From positions 42,200 through 106,199 of the forward strand of contig NZ_JABBJJ010000005.1 in the NCBI RefSeq assembly GCF_012933655.1: a stretch of DNA of 64,000 nt, in the 5' to 3' direction. Position 1 is the stretch's first letter, and every line of letters starts with the position of its first letter. Positions 15,157-36,584 of this stretch are shown piece after piece. Origin of the DNA: Pyxidicoccus fallax. GTDB lineage: Bacteria > Myxococcota > Myxococcia > Myxococcales > Myxococcaceae. The translations under genes were made by a program, and so were the position numbers. Below the pieces are notes generated by a model, which was not told where the DNA came from, made no database searches, and was given only the letters and a program-made list of their open reading frames with translations.

Positions 15157-17253
15157 CTACCCCGCCGGGTTGGCCTTCACGGGCGGCACCTTGGTGCTGC
15201 CGGGGCGCAGCTCCTCGAGCACGCGGGTGGCGCCGTAGATCTTCTTCAGCGACTCGATGATGGCCTCGCTATGGACGGACACGGCGCGGTTCACGCTCTC
15301 GTCGAAGCCGTACTCGCCGCCGAGCGACTGGATGTTGCCGTCGAACACGAGGCCGACGATCTCACCGTCCTTGTTGATGACGGGCGAGCCGGAGTTGCCG
15401 CCGATGATGTCGTTGGTGGAGACGAAGTTCATCGGCGTGGAGCCGGTGAGGACGTTCTGGGACTTCAGCCAGGACTGGGGCAGGGCGAACGGATCCTCAC
15501 CCGTGTGGCGGTCGAAGGTGTTGGCCATCTGGGTGATGGGGGCCACCTGCTTGCCGTCCTCCGTGTAGCCCTTCACCGAGCCGTAGGACAGGCGCAGGCT
15601 GAAGGTCGCGTCCGGGTACTGGTTGGTGCCGTAGACCTCGAACTTCGCCTTGGCGATGAGCTCGCTGTTCTTGCGGATGACGGCCTCGACGTTCTCCTCG
15701 AACTGCTTGCGGACGGCGCGGGCGTCCGGATCCACGAGCTTCGCCAGCTCGATCATCGGGTCCTTGGAAGCGTCCACGGCGGCCTGGCCACCCTTGTAGA
15801 GGGCCTGACGCACCTTCACGTCCGCCAGCTTGGAGCCCTTGACGACGCGGGCGGCCAGCTTCTCCGGGGACTCCTTGCCGAGGACCTTCTTCACGAACGG
15901 GTGGTCCGCGCCGAGCTCCTCACGCATCTTGCTGAGGGTGAAGGCCAGGCGGGCCGTCTCCAGCTCCGGGTAGATGGGGGCGGGGCTGAACAGGCGGGCC
16001 TCGAGGTTGGGGATGCCGGCCTGGCTGAACTCGCGCAGCCGCTGCCCGTTCTCCTTCTGGAGCTCCTCGGCGCCGCGCACCAGCGTGCGGGCGATGTAGA
16101 AGAGGTCGGAGGCCCCGTTCAGGCCCTGCTCCTTGAACAGGTGCTCGGTGCGGAAGTTCCGGTACTGCTCCTGGGCCTTGGCGATCTCATCCCAGGCCGC
16201 GCCGTACTTCTTCTTCATCTCCGGGTTGGACTCGACCTTCTTGCGCAGCTCCTGCTCGGCGGCGACCTTCTGCGCGAAGAACTTCTTGTCCAGCAGCGCC
16301 TCGTGACGACCCTTGGAGGCCTTGAGGCTGTTCTCCACGCCGAACAGGAGGTTGTTGGAGATGCGCTTCTGCTCGGGGCCGCGCTTCTGGAACTCGGCGA
16401 TCATGCCGCGCAGCTCGGACAGCTGCATGAGCGTCTTGGGCAGCTGCACGTCGCGGTGGAACTCCAGCTCCGCGATGGTCAGTCCGCGCGAGGTGCGGCC
16501 GGGGTGGCCGGAGATGAAGGTGAGCTCACCCTCCTTGGCGCCCTTCTCGGACCACTTGAAGTAGTTCTTCGAGGTGTCCGCCGGCTTGCCGTCCTCGTAG
16601 ACGCGCAGGAACGTCACGTCCAGGTCGTAGCGGGGGAACTCGAAGTTGTCCGGGTCGCCGCCGAAGAAGGCGATGGCGTGCTCGGGGGCCATCACCAGGC
16701 GCACGTCCTGGAAGCGGCGGTACTTGTACAGGTTGTACTGGCCGCCCTGGTACAGGGTGACGACGTCACAGCGCACCTTGGCGTTGCCGGCGGAGCAGGA
16801 CTGCTCCAGCTCGGACATCTTCGCCTTGAGCGTGTCCGCGTACTGCTTGCCCGACAGGCCCTGGGTCGCCTTGTTCAGCTCGGCGGTGACGTCGGTGATG
16901 CTCTCCAGCTGGTTGATCTCCATGGCCGGGCACTTCGTCTCCTCGGCCTGGGCCTTCGCGTAGAAGCCGTTGGCGATGTAGTCCTTCTTCGCCGTGGACA
17001 GCTGCTGGATGCAGCCGCGGGCGCAGTGGTGGTTGGTCATCACCAGGCCCTCGGGGGACACGAAGCTCGCCGAGCAACCGCCCGCCAGGCGCGCCGAGGA
17101 CAGCCGCACCTTGTCCAGCCACTGCTGGGTCGGCTCGAAGCCGTACTTCTCCTTCACCTTGGCGGAGGGGAAGTTGTTGTAGGTCCACATCCCCTCGTCG
17201 GCCAGCGCGGGCGCCGCGCCGAGCAAGGTTGCAATCAGGAACAAGCGCTTCAT
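15157..17253 (-). CDS. S46-family dipeptidyl-peptidase (DPP7/DPP11 type), exported
   Basis: 698 residues with a Sec signal peptide (MKRLFLIATLLGAAPALA, cleavage expected near residue 18). S46 enzymes are chymotrypsin-fold serine exopeptidases that release dipeptides from N-termini of oligopeptides in the periplasm or at the outer surface. The catalytic His is in TNHHC (His76), the nucleophile in GGNSGSPV (Ser621), and a long helical regulatory insert fills the middle, as in the family. Size matches characterised members (~700-720). The residue near the substrate pocket in LGGEYGF looks like Gly rather than Arg, which would favour hydrophobic over acidic P1 side chains, but this alignment is by eye. 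Such enzymes fit the predatory, protein-feeding habit of myxobacteria. Monocistronic, with hairpins at its end. Confidence 0.95.
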   Translation of the reverse strand: MKRLFLIATLLGAAPALADEGMWTYNNFPSAKVKEKYGFEPTQQWLDKVRLSSARLAGGCSASFVSPEGLVMTNHHCARGCIQQLSTAKKDYIANGFYAKAQAEETKCPAMEINQLESITDVTAELNKATQGLSGKQYADTLKAKMSELEQSCSAGNAKVRCDVVTLYQGGQYNLYKYRRFQDVRLVMAPEHAIAFFGGDPDNFEFPRYDLDVTFLRVYEDGKPADTSKNYFKWSEKGAKEGELTFISGHPGRTSRGLTIAELEFHRDVQLPKTLMQLSELRGMIAEFQKRGPEQKRISNNLLFGVENSLKASKGRHEALLDKKFFAQKVAAEQELRKKVESNPEMKKKYGAAWDEIAKAQEQYRNFRTEHLFKEQGLNGASDLFYIARTLVRGAEELQKENGQRLREFSQAGIPNLEARLFSPAPIYPELETARLAFTLSKMREELGADHPFVKKVLGKESPEKLAARVVKGSKLADVKVRQALYKGGQAAVDASKDPMIELAKLVDPDARAVRKQFEENVEAVIRKNSELIAKAKFEVYGTNQYPDATFSLRLSYGSVKGYTEDGKQVAPITQMANTFDRHTGEDPFALPQSWLKSQNVLTGSTPMNFVSTNDIIGGNSGSPVINKDGEIVGLVFDGNIQSLGGEYGFDESVNRAVSVHSEAIIESLKKIYGATRVLEELRPGSTKVPPVKANPAG

Positions 17254-17698
17254 GAACAGGTCCTTTCCAGGCCCAGGGATGCCGCCTTCTGCGGGAACCC
17301 CCTGCCTGGGTCAAGCCGGTAAAAAGCCGGGAATAATTCCCGGCGCCCACAACATGCGAGCGGCCCGCCGATTCCTCGCCGCGGCGATCACCCGCCACGG
17401 CGGGTCTCCTCGGTAATTGCCGGGGATCCAGCCCGAATTCCGGGGCGGAGACAGGGAACGGACCCCGGCGGAAAATGTCGCGACAGGTTGGCCGGAAAGG
17501 GGGCCCGGAGAGGACATTCCAGGGCGGGCAGGGGGGCTGGCGCGGTGCGTCGCGGAGGGCCAGGGCGGTGGGCGTGCCCGAGCCGAAGAAGGCGCGGGCG
17601 TTCGCCCATCCTGGGATACTGCCGCACCTGGCCATCAAGGCCGAGCAGCCCTCCGTGTGCAGGGGGCGCATCGTCACGTGACGCGGAGTGGACACGGC
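17254..17698. other. Divergent intergenic region between S46 peptidase and sulfotransferase
   Basis: 445 bp without a convincing gene. It holds a 19-bp perfect palindrome near the peptidase side (17326-17344) and two further AATT-CCGG-like motifs around 17413 and 17438. The rest is GC-rich with no recognised promoter or RNA. The frame of the sulfotransferase is open through much of it but shows no conserved protein. Confidence 0.5.
17326..17344. promoter_or_regulatory. 19-bp perfect palindrome, candidate operator
   Basis: GCCGGGAAT-A-ATTCCCGGC is perfectly symmetric around 17335, 73 bp upstream of the S46 peptidase start codon. Position and symmetry suit a dimeric regulator's operator; a hairpin in the leader RNA is the alternative. 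Confidence 0.45.
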
Positions 17699-18574
17699 AT
17701 GACGCTTCAGAAGCGCGCCCTTCACGGGGTGCTGGGTTTCTTCATCACGGCCTTGAGCCTCATGGCCATGCCCGCGGACGTGCTGGTCAAGGTGCTGCAG
17801 TGGTTCCGGACGCGCTACGTGCTGCTCGCGCCGAGGCCCGGGGACATCTACGTGGCCACCGCGCCGAAGACGGGCACGACGTGGATGCAGCAGATCGTCC
17901 ATCAAATCCTCACGGGCGGCCGGGGCGAGTTCTCGCACATCTACCAGGTGGCGCCCTACGTGGAGCTCCTCGCGATCAAGCCCTTCGCGCGGTCCGTGCT
18001 GGACGCGCTTCCCTCCCCACGCGTCCTGAAGACACATCTGCCCTACTGGATGTTGTCCCCGCCGCCGGACAGCCGCGTCATCTACGTCACCCGCAACGCG
18101 GCGGACTCGCTGGTGTCGCTCCATCACCACTGCGGCCTGCAGGAGGGCTACTGGGACGACCTCGACGTGCGCTTCCTACGCGGGTCCTCCATCGTGGGAC
18201 AGTGGTTCTCGCACCTGGAGTCCTGGTGGCCGCACCGCAATGACGCCAACGTCCTCCACATCCGCTACGAGGACCTGATCTCCGACCTGGAGGGCGGCAT
18301 CCGGAAGGTGGCCCGCTTCCTGGAGGTCCCCATCGAGGAGGACCGCATGGGCGCCATCCTGGAGAAGTGCAGCTTCGCCTACATGAAGCAGCACCATGAC
18401 CGCTTCGACGTGCGGATCCGCGTGTTCCAGGAGAGCGCCCCCCGGGAGGGCTTCATCCGCAAGGGCGTGGCGGGTGATGGCCGCAAGGCGCTGACGCCCG
18501 AGGTCCAGTCCGCGCTGAGCGAGAAGATGGCGCGTCTGCGCAAGAAGCTTGGCATGGGCGAGACGGAGGTGTGA
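17699..18574 (+). CDS. PAPS-dependent sulfotransferase (Sulfotransf_1 family), first of two
   Basis: 291 residues. The family transfers sulfate from PAPS to hydroxyl or amino groups of small molecules and peptides. The 5'-phosphosulfate loop PKTGTTW is at residues 56-62, and the 3'-phosphate site is the YVTRNAADSLVSLHHH stretch at ~123-138; RYEDL and a C-terminal FIRKGVAGD complete the usual motif set. The N-terminus has a hydrophobic helix (~10-30) that might be membrane-associated. The ATG at 17699 follows GGAG by about 10 bases. It is convergent with the NRPS and shares a terminator with it. Its similarity to the sulfotransferase at the other end of the NRPS suggests both are tailoring enzymes of that cluster; substrate unknown. 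Confidence 0.93.
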   Translation: MTLQKRALHGVLGFFITALSLMAMPADVLVKVLQWFRTRYVLLAPRPGDIYVATAPKTGTTWMQQIVHQILTGGRGEFSHIYQVAPYVELLAIKPFARSVLDALPSPRVLKTHLPYWMLSPPPDSRVIYVTRNAADSLVSLHHHCGLQEGYWDDLDVRFLRGSSIVGQWFSHLESWWPHRNDANVLHIRYEDLISDLEGGIRKVARFLEVPIEEDRMGAILEKCSFAYMKQHHDRFDVRIRVFQESAPREGFIRKGVAGDGRKALTPEVQSALSEKMARLRKKLGMGETEV

Positions 18575-18577
18575 GAC

Positions 18578-18607
18578 GCCAGGGGCGCATGGGAGCGCGC
18601 CCCTGGC
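18578..18607. terminator. Bidirectional hairpin between sulfotransferase 1 and NRPS B
   Basis: GCCAGGGGCGC (18578-18588) and GCGCCCCTGGC (18597-18607) form a perfect 11-bp stem with an 8-base loop, centred in the 49-bp gap between the two convergent stop codons. Confidence 0.75.
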
Positions 18608-18623
18608 TCGCGGGGAGGTGGAG

Positions 18624-32498
<13,875 letters not shown>

Positions 32499-32660
32499 GT
32501 TGGATGAAAGTTCACTGGAGCCGCGGGGCTCAGGCCTGGAGGCGACGCGTTCCAGCCGCGTCCACCTCCATGAATAATTCTCAGTGAGACTATCCTACTG
32601 GAGCGACTGTTGCTGCCAGATTCTGCTGCTGGGCGAACTCGCCCAAGCTGCTGGCGCACT
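32499..32660 (-). promoter_or_regulatory. Leader region of NRPS B
   Basis: 162 bp between sulfotransferase 2 and the NRPS, same strand. It includes an AT-rich patch (32570-32600) unlike the surrounding DNA, with a TAGGAT-like -10 candidate, so the NRPS may have its own promoter besides read-through. No hairpin terminator is evident after sulfotransferase 2. Confidence 0.3.
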
Positions 32661-33524
32661 CTAGATGCGTTCCGAGTCCTCCAGGCGCAGCTCGGCGCGG
32701 AGCTGCTCCAGCTGCCGCGCCAGCTCGGCGGCGTGCTCCTCGCGGATGCGCTGGCGCTCGCTGCCGCCGGAGCCTCCCTTGCGGATGAAGCTGCCCTCGA
32801 GGGGCTCATACATGGACAGGCGGAAGTCGAACTTCGTCTCGCGCTCCTTCATGTACGCGAAGCTGCACTTGTGGAGGATGTCGCCCATGCGCTCTTCCTG
32901 AAGGGGAATGCCACAGAAGGCGGCGATGCGGCGCACCTGGGCCTCCAGGTTCTCGCGCAGATCTTCGTAGCGAACCCACAACACGTTGTCGTCATGGCGG
33001 TGCGGCAGCCACGAGCGCATGTACGTGAACCAGTTGTTGTCGCGAGACCGCAGCGCGCGCTCCACGAAGGCGTTGAAGTCCAGGCGGAACCGCGATGCCA
33101 TCTCGTTGTGGTAGTAGAACGAGATGATGGAGTCGCGGACGTCGCGCGTCACCAGGATGATGCGCGAGTCCTTCGCCGGCCGCAGATGCTCATAGAGCAT
33201 GTGCGTCTTCATGAGCCGCGGCGACGGCAGGCTCTCCAGATGGCGGATGCGGTTTCGCATGAGGAGTTCCTCCAGATAGGGCGACACCTGGAGGATGTGG
33301 TCGAACTCGCCGCGTCCCTCGTTGAGCAGCTGCACGAGGATCATCTGCACCCAGGTCGTCCCGGACTTCGGGTACGTCGCGATGAAGATGTCCCCAGGCC
33401 GGGGCCGGAACTCCATGCGCCAGTGAAGAGGGTCCAGCATCTTGCGGCCCCACTTGGAAAAGCGATCAGCCATGCCCACCGGCAGGGCGAGGCTTCTGAC
33501 GAGAAATCTCGAGAACCAGTCCAT
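32661..33524 (-). CDS. PAPS-dependent sulfotransferase, second of two
   Basis: 287 residues, same family as the protein at 17699. The PAPS 5'-phosphosulfate loop is YPKSGTTW (residues 51-58), the 3'-phosphate motif is RDVRDSIISFYYH (~127), and RYEDL and FIRKGGSGG are in the usual places. It lies directly upstream of the NRPS on the same strand, 162 bp away, and so is likely co-transcribed with it. Sulfation of the peptide is the simplest role: the predicted aromatic residue (if Tyr), a Ser/Thr hydroxyl or an acyl hydroxyl could accept the group. A role in primary metabolism cannot be excluded from sequence. Confidence 0.93.
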   Translation of the reverse strand: MDWFSRFLVRSLALPVGMADRFSKWGRKMLDPLHWRMEFRPRPGDIFIATYPKSGTTWVQMILVQLLNEGRGEFDHILQVSPYLEELLMRNRIRHLESLPSPRLMKTHMLYEHLRPAKDSRIILVTRDVRDSIISFYYHNEMASRFRLDFNAFVERALRSRDNNWFTYMRSWLPHRHDDNVLWVRYEDLRENLEAQVRRIAAFCGIPLQEERMGDILHKCSFAYMKERETKFDFRLSMYEPLEGSFIRKGGSGGSERQRIREEHAAELARQLEQLRAELRLEDSERI

Positions 33525-33945
33525 GCATCCAGTCTTACCGGAATGTCGGGGGAAAAAGGGCCTGGGTTCCCGGCGGACAGGGACGCGGAAGCGGCGGGGG
33601 AACCGCCGTGGAAGCCGGACCTGGAGACCTCGAAATCGCCCCCCCAGGTTTCGTTCCCGCTTAGTTTACATAACGCATGTTATCGGACGTTCCCATAGAG
33701 GGAGACCCGGGGCGTTCTGGGCTGCTCCAGGCCCGTTTCCGGGGCCATTCCCGGCCGGCCTCCGGGCCCGTTGGCGACCGTCCCCGGTCCCCGGCTCCGG
33801 TGCTCGGACTCCTGATGCTGGAACCGCGTTGGCGACCGCTGGCGACTGCTCGCGTTCCATGCTGGGCACTTCGCCGGAGGCTCGGCTGCCTGCATGGCAG
33901 TCCGTGCTTTCCGGCATCCCTTCCGGCGCATACCGTGGTCGCCCC
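33525..33945. other. Divergent intergenic region upstream of the NRPS/sulfotransferase unit
   Basis: 421 bp with no convincing gene. The half nearest sulfotransferase 2 holds an AT-rich patch at 33660-33690 with an inverted repeat (listed separately). The right half (33720-33900) contains loosely repeated TTGGCGACCG-like words and no clear promoter. Confidence 0.45.
33670..33683. promoter_or_regulatory. Inverted repeat ATAAC-N4-GTTAT, candidate operator
   Basis: ATAAC (33670-33674) and GTTAT (33679-33683) flank GCAT in a locally AT-rich patch, 146 bp before the sulfotransferase 2 start codon. In DNA this GC-rich such a patch is unusual and is placed to control the biosynthetic operon or the lipoprotein gene. 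Confidence 0.4.
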
Positions 33946-34485
33946 ATGCGCTTCGTTCGCTTCGGATTCGCCGCGGTCGCCTGCTTTGGAGCCCTCGTCC
34001 TGACCGGCTGCCCCGACAAGCCGGCGGCCACGACCGATGCCGGCGCGCCCGGTACCACCGCCCAGGCTCCCACGACGCCTCCGCCGGCCCGGTTCTCGCT
34101 CAGCTACCAGGCCCCCGATGCCGGCCTGGCCGAGATCTCCCTCGCCCCCGATGAAAAGCCCGCCATCGAGGCCACGTCCGTGCTCGAGCTCCGCAGCTCC
34201 ATCGGGCTCCGGAACTACCGGGTCCGGCTCTTCGACGAGGCCGAGCGCGCCATGGTCTCCGACGACGACGTCGAGGAATCCGATTCCGGGCTCGTCTACC
34301 GCATCAACCTGCCTCAACCCCTGAAGACCGGCTTCGAGTACACCCTGGTCGTCGATGCCCAGACCGGCTCGGCCTTCACGGATTCGCTGGGCCGCGAGGT
34401 CGAGGAGCTCCGGACGACGTTCCAGATCGCCGGTGAGAAGGAAAAACCGGCTCCTCCGCCACCCGCCAAGAAGCGCAAGAAGTAG
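33946..34485 (+). CDS. Small lipoprotein of unknown function
   Basis: 179 residues. The start MRFVRFGFAAVACFGALVLTGC ends in a clear lipobox (LTGC), followed by a Thr/Ala/Pro-rich spacer and a domain with alternating beta-strand character (ATSVLELRSSIGLRNYRVRL, GFEYTLVVDAQTGSAFTD) reminiscent of bacterial Ig-like folds; the tail is Lys/Pro-rich. The ATG at 33946 is chosen because it begins the signal peptide; the open frame upstream codes for nothing recognisable. A GC hairpin lies just after the stop. No family name can be given. Confidence 0.8.
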   Translation: MRFVRFGFAAVACFGALVLTGCPDKPAATTDAGAPGTTAQAPTTPPPARFSLSYQAPDAGLAEISLAPDEKPAIEATSVLELRSSIGLRNYRVRLFDEAERAMVSDDDVEESDSGLVYRINLPQPLKTGFEYTLVVDAQTGSAFTDSLGREVEELRTTFQIAGEKEKPAPPPPAKKRKK

Positions 34486-34509
34486 CCCCAGGAGCGCCGC
34501 GGCACCTTC

Positions 34510-34538
34510 GCGGGCCGATGCCGGGCATCGGCGCCCGC
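34510..34538 (+). terminator. Hairpin after the lipoprotein gene
   Basis: GCGGGC-CGATG (34510-34520) pairs with CATCG-GC-GCCCGC (34526-34538) with a two-base bulge and a 5-base loop, 24 bp past the stop. No T-run follows. Confidence 0.45.
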
Positions 34539-34574
34539 TGGGCGACCCAAACGACAACGGCTACCTGCCTCCAG

Positions 34575-34725
34575 GAATGTTCGTGAAGCCGAGGAAATAT
34601 TCGCGCCCGCGAAAGAATGTTCTTTTGCGTCCAGGAACATTCTTTTGATGCCGAAGAATGTTCGGGCCGTTTGTCGAGAGGAAAAAGAATGTTCTTGGCG
34701 CCCTTCTGGGCAAAAAGAATGTTTC
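34575..34725. repeat. Phased array of seven GAAnnTTC-type palindromic boxes
   Basis: Copies of GAATGTTC or close variants start at 34575, ~34595 (GAAATATTC), 34615, 34635 (inverted, GAACATTC), 34656, 34687 and 34717 (GAATGTTTC). Start-to-start distances are 20, 20, 20, 21, 31 and 30 bp, close to two or three helical turns. Two copies are extended to AAGAATGTTCTT. The last two lie in imperfect ~30-bp tandem units that share AAAAAGAATGTT and GGCGCCCTT. The array is in the gap between two convergent genes, not in front of a start codon. Confidence 0.75.
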
Positions 34726-34744
34726 TGGGCGCCCTTTCAGAGAT

Positions 34745-35115
34745 TGTCGACCCACGTCCTCGGAAGCGTCTGCGGTGCTCGACCTCAGGCAGCCGCCCCC
34801 GGCAGGCTCCACCGCCGCCAGATTCCCGGCTCGATGACAGCCCCGTCGCCGTCTTCTTCCGCGCTCCGCCGCGGGCAGCAACCCCATCAGGCTCCATTGC
34901 TCCCGGCGTCCGACTCGACGACAACCACCACGTCGTCTCCGGCGCTCCGCCACGGGCAGCAGCCCTGGCGCGCACTGGAGCATCGGAGCCTCGGCCCGAC
35001 GACAGAGCCTGAGACGTCGTCGGAGCCCCTCACTGACGGCAGCCCCGGTACGCTCCGGGGCTCACGGCTACCGGCTCGACCGCCGCCTTCAGCGCTCCGC
35101 CACGGGCGGCAGCCC
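34745..35115. repeat. Five degenerate ~80-bp tandem repeats ending inside a gene's 3' end
   Basis: Units begin near 34745, 34831, 34915, 34997 and 35075 (spacing 86, 84, 82, 78). Each starts with TCGAC/TCGATGAC-like bases, and most carry a version of GCTCCGCCACGGGCAGCAGC about 30 bases in. The last unit overlaps the final codons of the DUF3014-like gene: the peptide end GLPPVAER is echoed as GLLPVAER and GLLPAAER in the minus-strand translation of earlier units. A perfect 8-bp hairpin (AGCCCCGG, 35041-35048, with CCGGGGCT, 35055-35062) lies within the fourth unit and may end transcription of the minus-strand gene. Confidence 0.65.
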
Positions 35116-35904
35116 CAGGGAGCTCTGCAGCTCCCGGAGCTTCCCCTGGATGATGCGCATGTTCTGCGGACCCATGCGCAGCAGGTGCTTCTGCGCGGCG
35201 CTCAGGCCCTCCAACTCCGGCGAGGCATAGACGTACAGCGCCCCCTGGGGCTGGACCTCCACCGGCCCCTCTGGAATGGGAACGGTCAGCAGGTGCTGGA
35301 TGGCCCGGCTGAAGGTTCCATCGAACGCCTGACCCGGCGGAGCAAGCTCACGGTGCGCCTGGTCGATGAGTGACTTCAGCTCCCGGTACACGCTGCCCGC
35401 CGCCTGGGCATCCAGCGACCCGAACACCCGCGCCACCGTGTCGTACCGCGCGTAGCTCCGCGGCTCGATGGTCGTCTTTCCCTGGGCCCCGGCGACCTCG
35501 AAGCCTCCGGCCGGAGCCAGGAATCCGAGGACCATGCGCGGGCTGGCGCCCTCCGCGACGTTGTTCACCGCCGCGGTGAAGCGCCGGACCAGGTCCTTCT
35601 CCTGCAGCCACTTCGCGAACTCGGGCTCGGTCGACAGCCGGCCCATCGCATCCCGTACCCGGCCATCACTCTCCGGCAGCGACTCTTCCGGCGGCGCCGC
35701 GGCCACTCCCGCGTCCACCACGGGCGTGGCGGCGACCTCGGGCGGGCGCTCCTCGTGCCGCCGAAGGCCGAAGTACGAGGCAATCACGGCCACTCCCGCG
35801 AGGCCGAGGACCACGACCAGCGTCTTCACGCGATTGCCACCCGGGGATGGCGAAGACGGCGTTGGCGGGACACCTGCGGGCGTCGGGTGCATCGGGTCGC
35901 TCAT
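35089..35904 (-). CDS. DUF3014-like single-pass membrane protein
   Basis: 271 residues. A short cytoplasmic Pro/Ser-rich N-terminus, one transmembrane helix (~27-46, VKTLVVVLGLAGVAVIASYF), an Ala/Pro/Glu-rich linker, then a conserved domain (~85-265) with the DUF3014 hallmarks WLQEKDLVRRFTAAVNNVA, SYARYDTVARVFGSLDA and a C-terminal SAAQKHLLRMGPQN segment. Family function is unknown; topology suggests the domain is periplasmic. The ATG at 35904 has an ideal GGAGG 5 bases upstream. Its last codons belong to the tandem repeat array. Apparently monocistronic. Confidence 0.85.
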   Translation of the reverse strand: MSDPMHPTPAGVPPTPSSPSPGGNRVKTLVVVLGLAGVAVIASYFGLRRHEERPPEVAATPVVDAGVAAAPPEESLPESDGRVRDAMGRLSTEPEFAKWLQEKDLVRRFTAAVNNVAEGASPRMVLGFLAPAGGFEVAGAQGKTTIEPRSYARYDTVARVFGSLDAQAAGSVYRELKSLIDQAHRELAPPGQAFDGTFSRAIQHLLTVPIPEGPVEVQPQGALYVYASPELEGLSAAQKHLLRMGPQNMRIIQGKLRELQSSLGLPPVAER

Positions 35905-36018
35905 GCGTTCCTCCGTCGTGAACGCCCCAAGCTACAAACGGACCCTCGGCGCATTCCATGGGGCCCCTGTCGATTCCGCCTCACGGATGTTCAACGTCGG
36001 GAACTCGCGTCCGCCCGG

Positions 36019-36037
36019 GCGGCCGGCCACCGGCCGC
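36019..36037 (-). terminator. Hairpin after the TPR protein gene
   Basis: GCGGCCGG (36019-36026) and CCGGCCGC (36030-36037) form an 8-bp perfect stem with a 3-base loop, 3 bp downstream of the TPR gene's stop on the minus strand. It closes the long minus-strand run. Confidence 0.5.
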
Positions 36038-36039
36038 TG

Positions 36040-36573
36040 TCACCCGCCGGAGCCGCCGCCGGAGGGGCCGGAGCCCGTCCGCCCCCGCGCGGTGAGCGCC
36101 CGGGCGTAGTTCGCGAGCGACCGGTTGTACATCGGCAGATGACGGGACAGCGCGGTGAGCGCGAGCGCCACGGCCTCCCGTTCCCGCCCGGAGTCGACGA
36201 GCGCCAACGCGAGGAACGCGGCCACCGCGTCATCGAGTGCGTCGGACCCGGCCGCCCGTTCGGCGGTCAGCAGCGCCACGCTCTCCTCGACCGCGCCCAG
36301 GTTGCGCAGCGTGCTGGCCAATTGAATCACGGCCTGGCGGCGTCGCTCACCCGGCAACCCGGCGGCGAGCGCCTGCCGGTACAACGGCGCCGCCTGCGGC
36401 TCCTGCCCGATGGAGTCATGGGCCGAGGCCAGCTCGAACAGCCCAATCGGATGACCCGCCGGAAGCTCGGAGGCCAGGGCCCGGACCTTCTCGATGAACT
36501 CGGCGGGAGCGTAGGTGTCGAAGCCGCGCCACAGCTCGGAGATACGCCGCTCCCACTCCGTATCGGGTGTCAT
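36040..36573 (-). CDS. Tetratricopeptide-type protein (Tetratrico_3/TPR_5-like)
   Basis: 177 residues built of helical repeats: HPIGLFELASAHDSIGQEPQAA, RRRQAVIQLASTLRNLGAVEES and DDAVAAFLALALVDSGREREA follow the pattern of the TPR_5 family, whose members are small cytoplasmic proteins of unknown role. The C-terminus ends in a Gly/Ser-rich tail. The ATG at 36573 follows GGGGA; a longer open frame upstream overlaps the neighbouring nuclease gene and is not conserved-looking. It is the last gene of the minus-strand run and starts 11 bp after the nuclease stop. Confidence 0.8.
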   Translation of the reverse strand: MTPDTEWERRISELWRGFDTYAPAEFIEKVRALASELPAGHPIGLFELASAHDSIGQEPQAAPLYRQALAAGLPGERRRQAVIQLASTLRNLGAVEESVALLTAERAAGSDALDDAVAAFLALALVDSGREREAVALALTALSRHLPMYNRSLANYARALTARGRTGSGPSGGGSGG

Positions 36574-36584
36574 CACCAAGTCCC

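Noticed and set aside
32535..32576. Short 13-codon leader peptide before NRPS B on the minus strand
   Set aside because: An ATG-to-TGA frame exists, but no Shine-Dalgarno sequence or attenuator-like hairpins accompany it.
33661..34557. 298-codon minus-strand frame over the lipoprotein gene
   Set aside because: The plus strand has a clear lipobox signal peptide and coherent protein; the antisense translation is compositionally biased and runs through noncoding DNA.
34570..34730. CRISPR-like array
   Set aside because: Repeats are only ~8-12 bp, palindromic and unequal, spacers are too short and there are no cas genes.
34645..35373. 242-codon plus-strand frame across the tandem repeats
   Set aside because: It overlaps the DUF3014-like gene end antisense and has repeat-derived Pro/Arg/Ser-rich translation without a ribosome-binding site.
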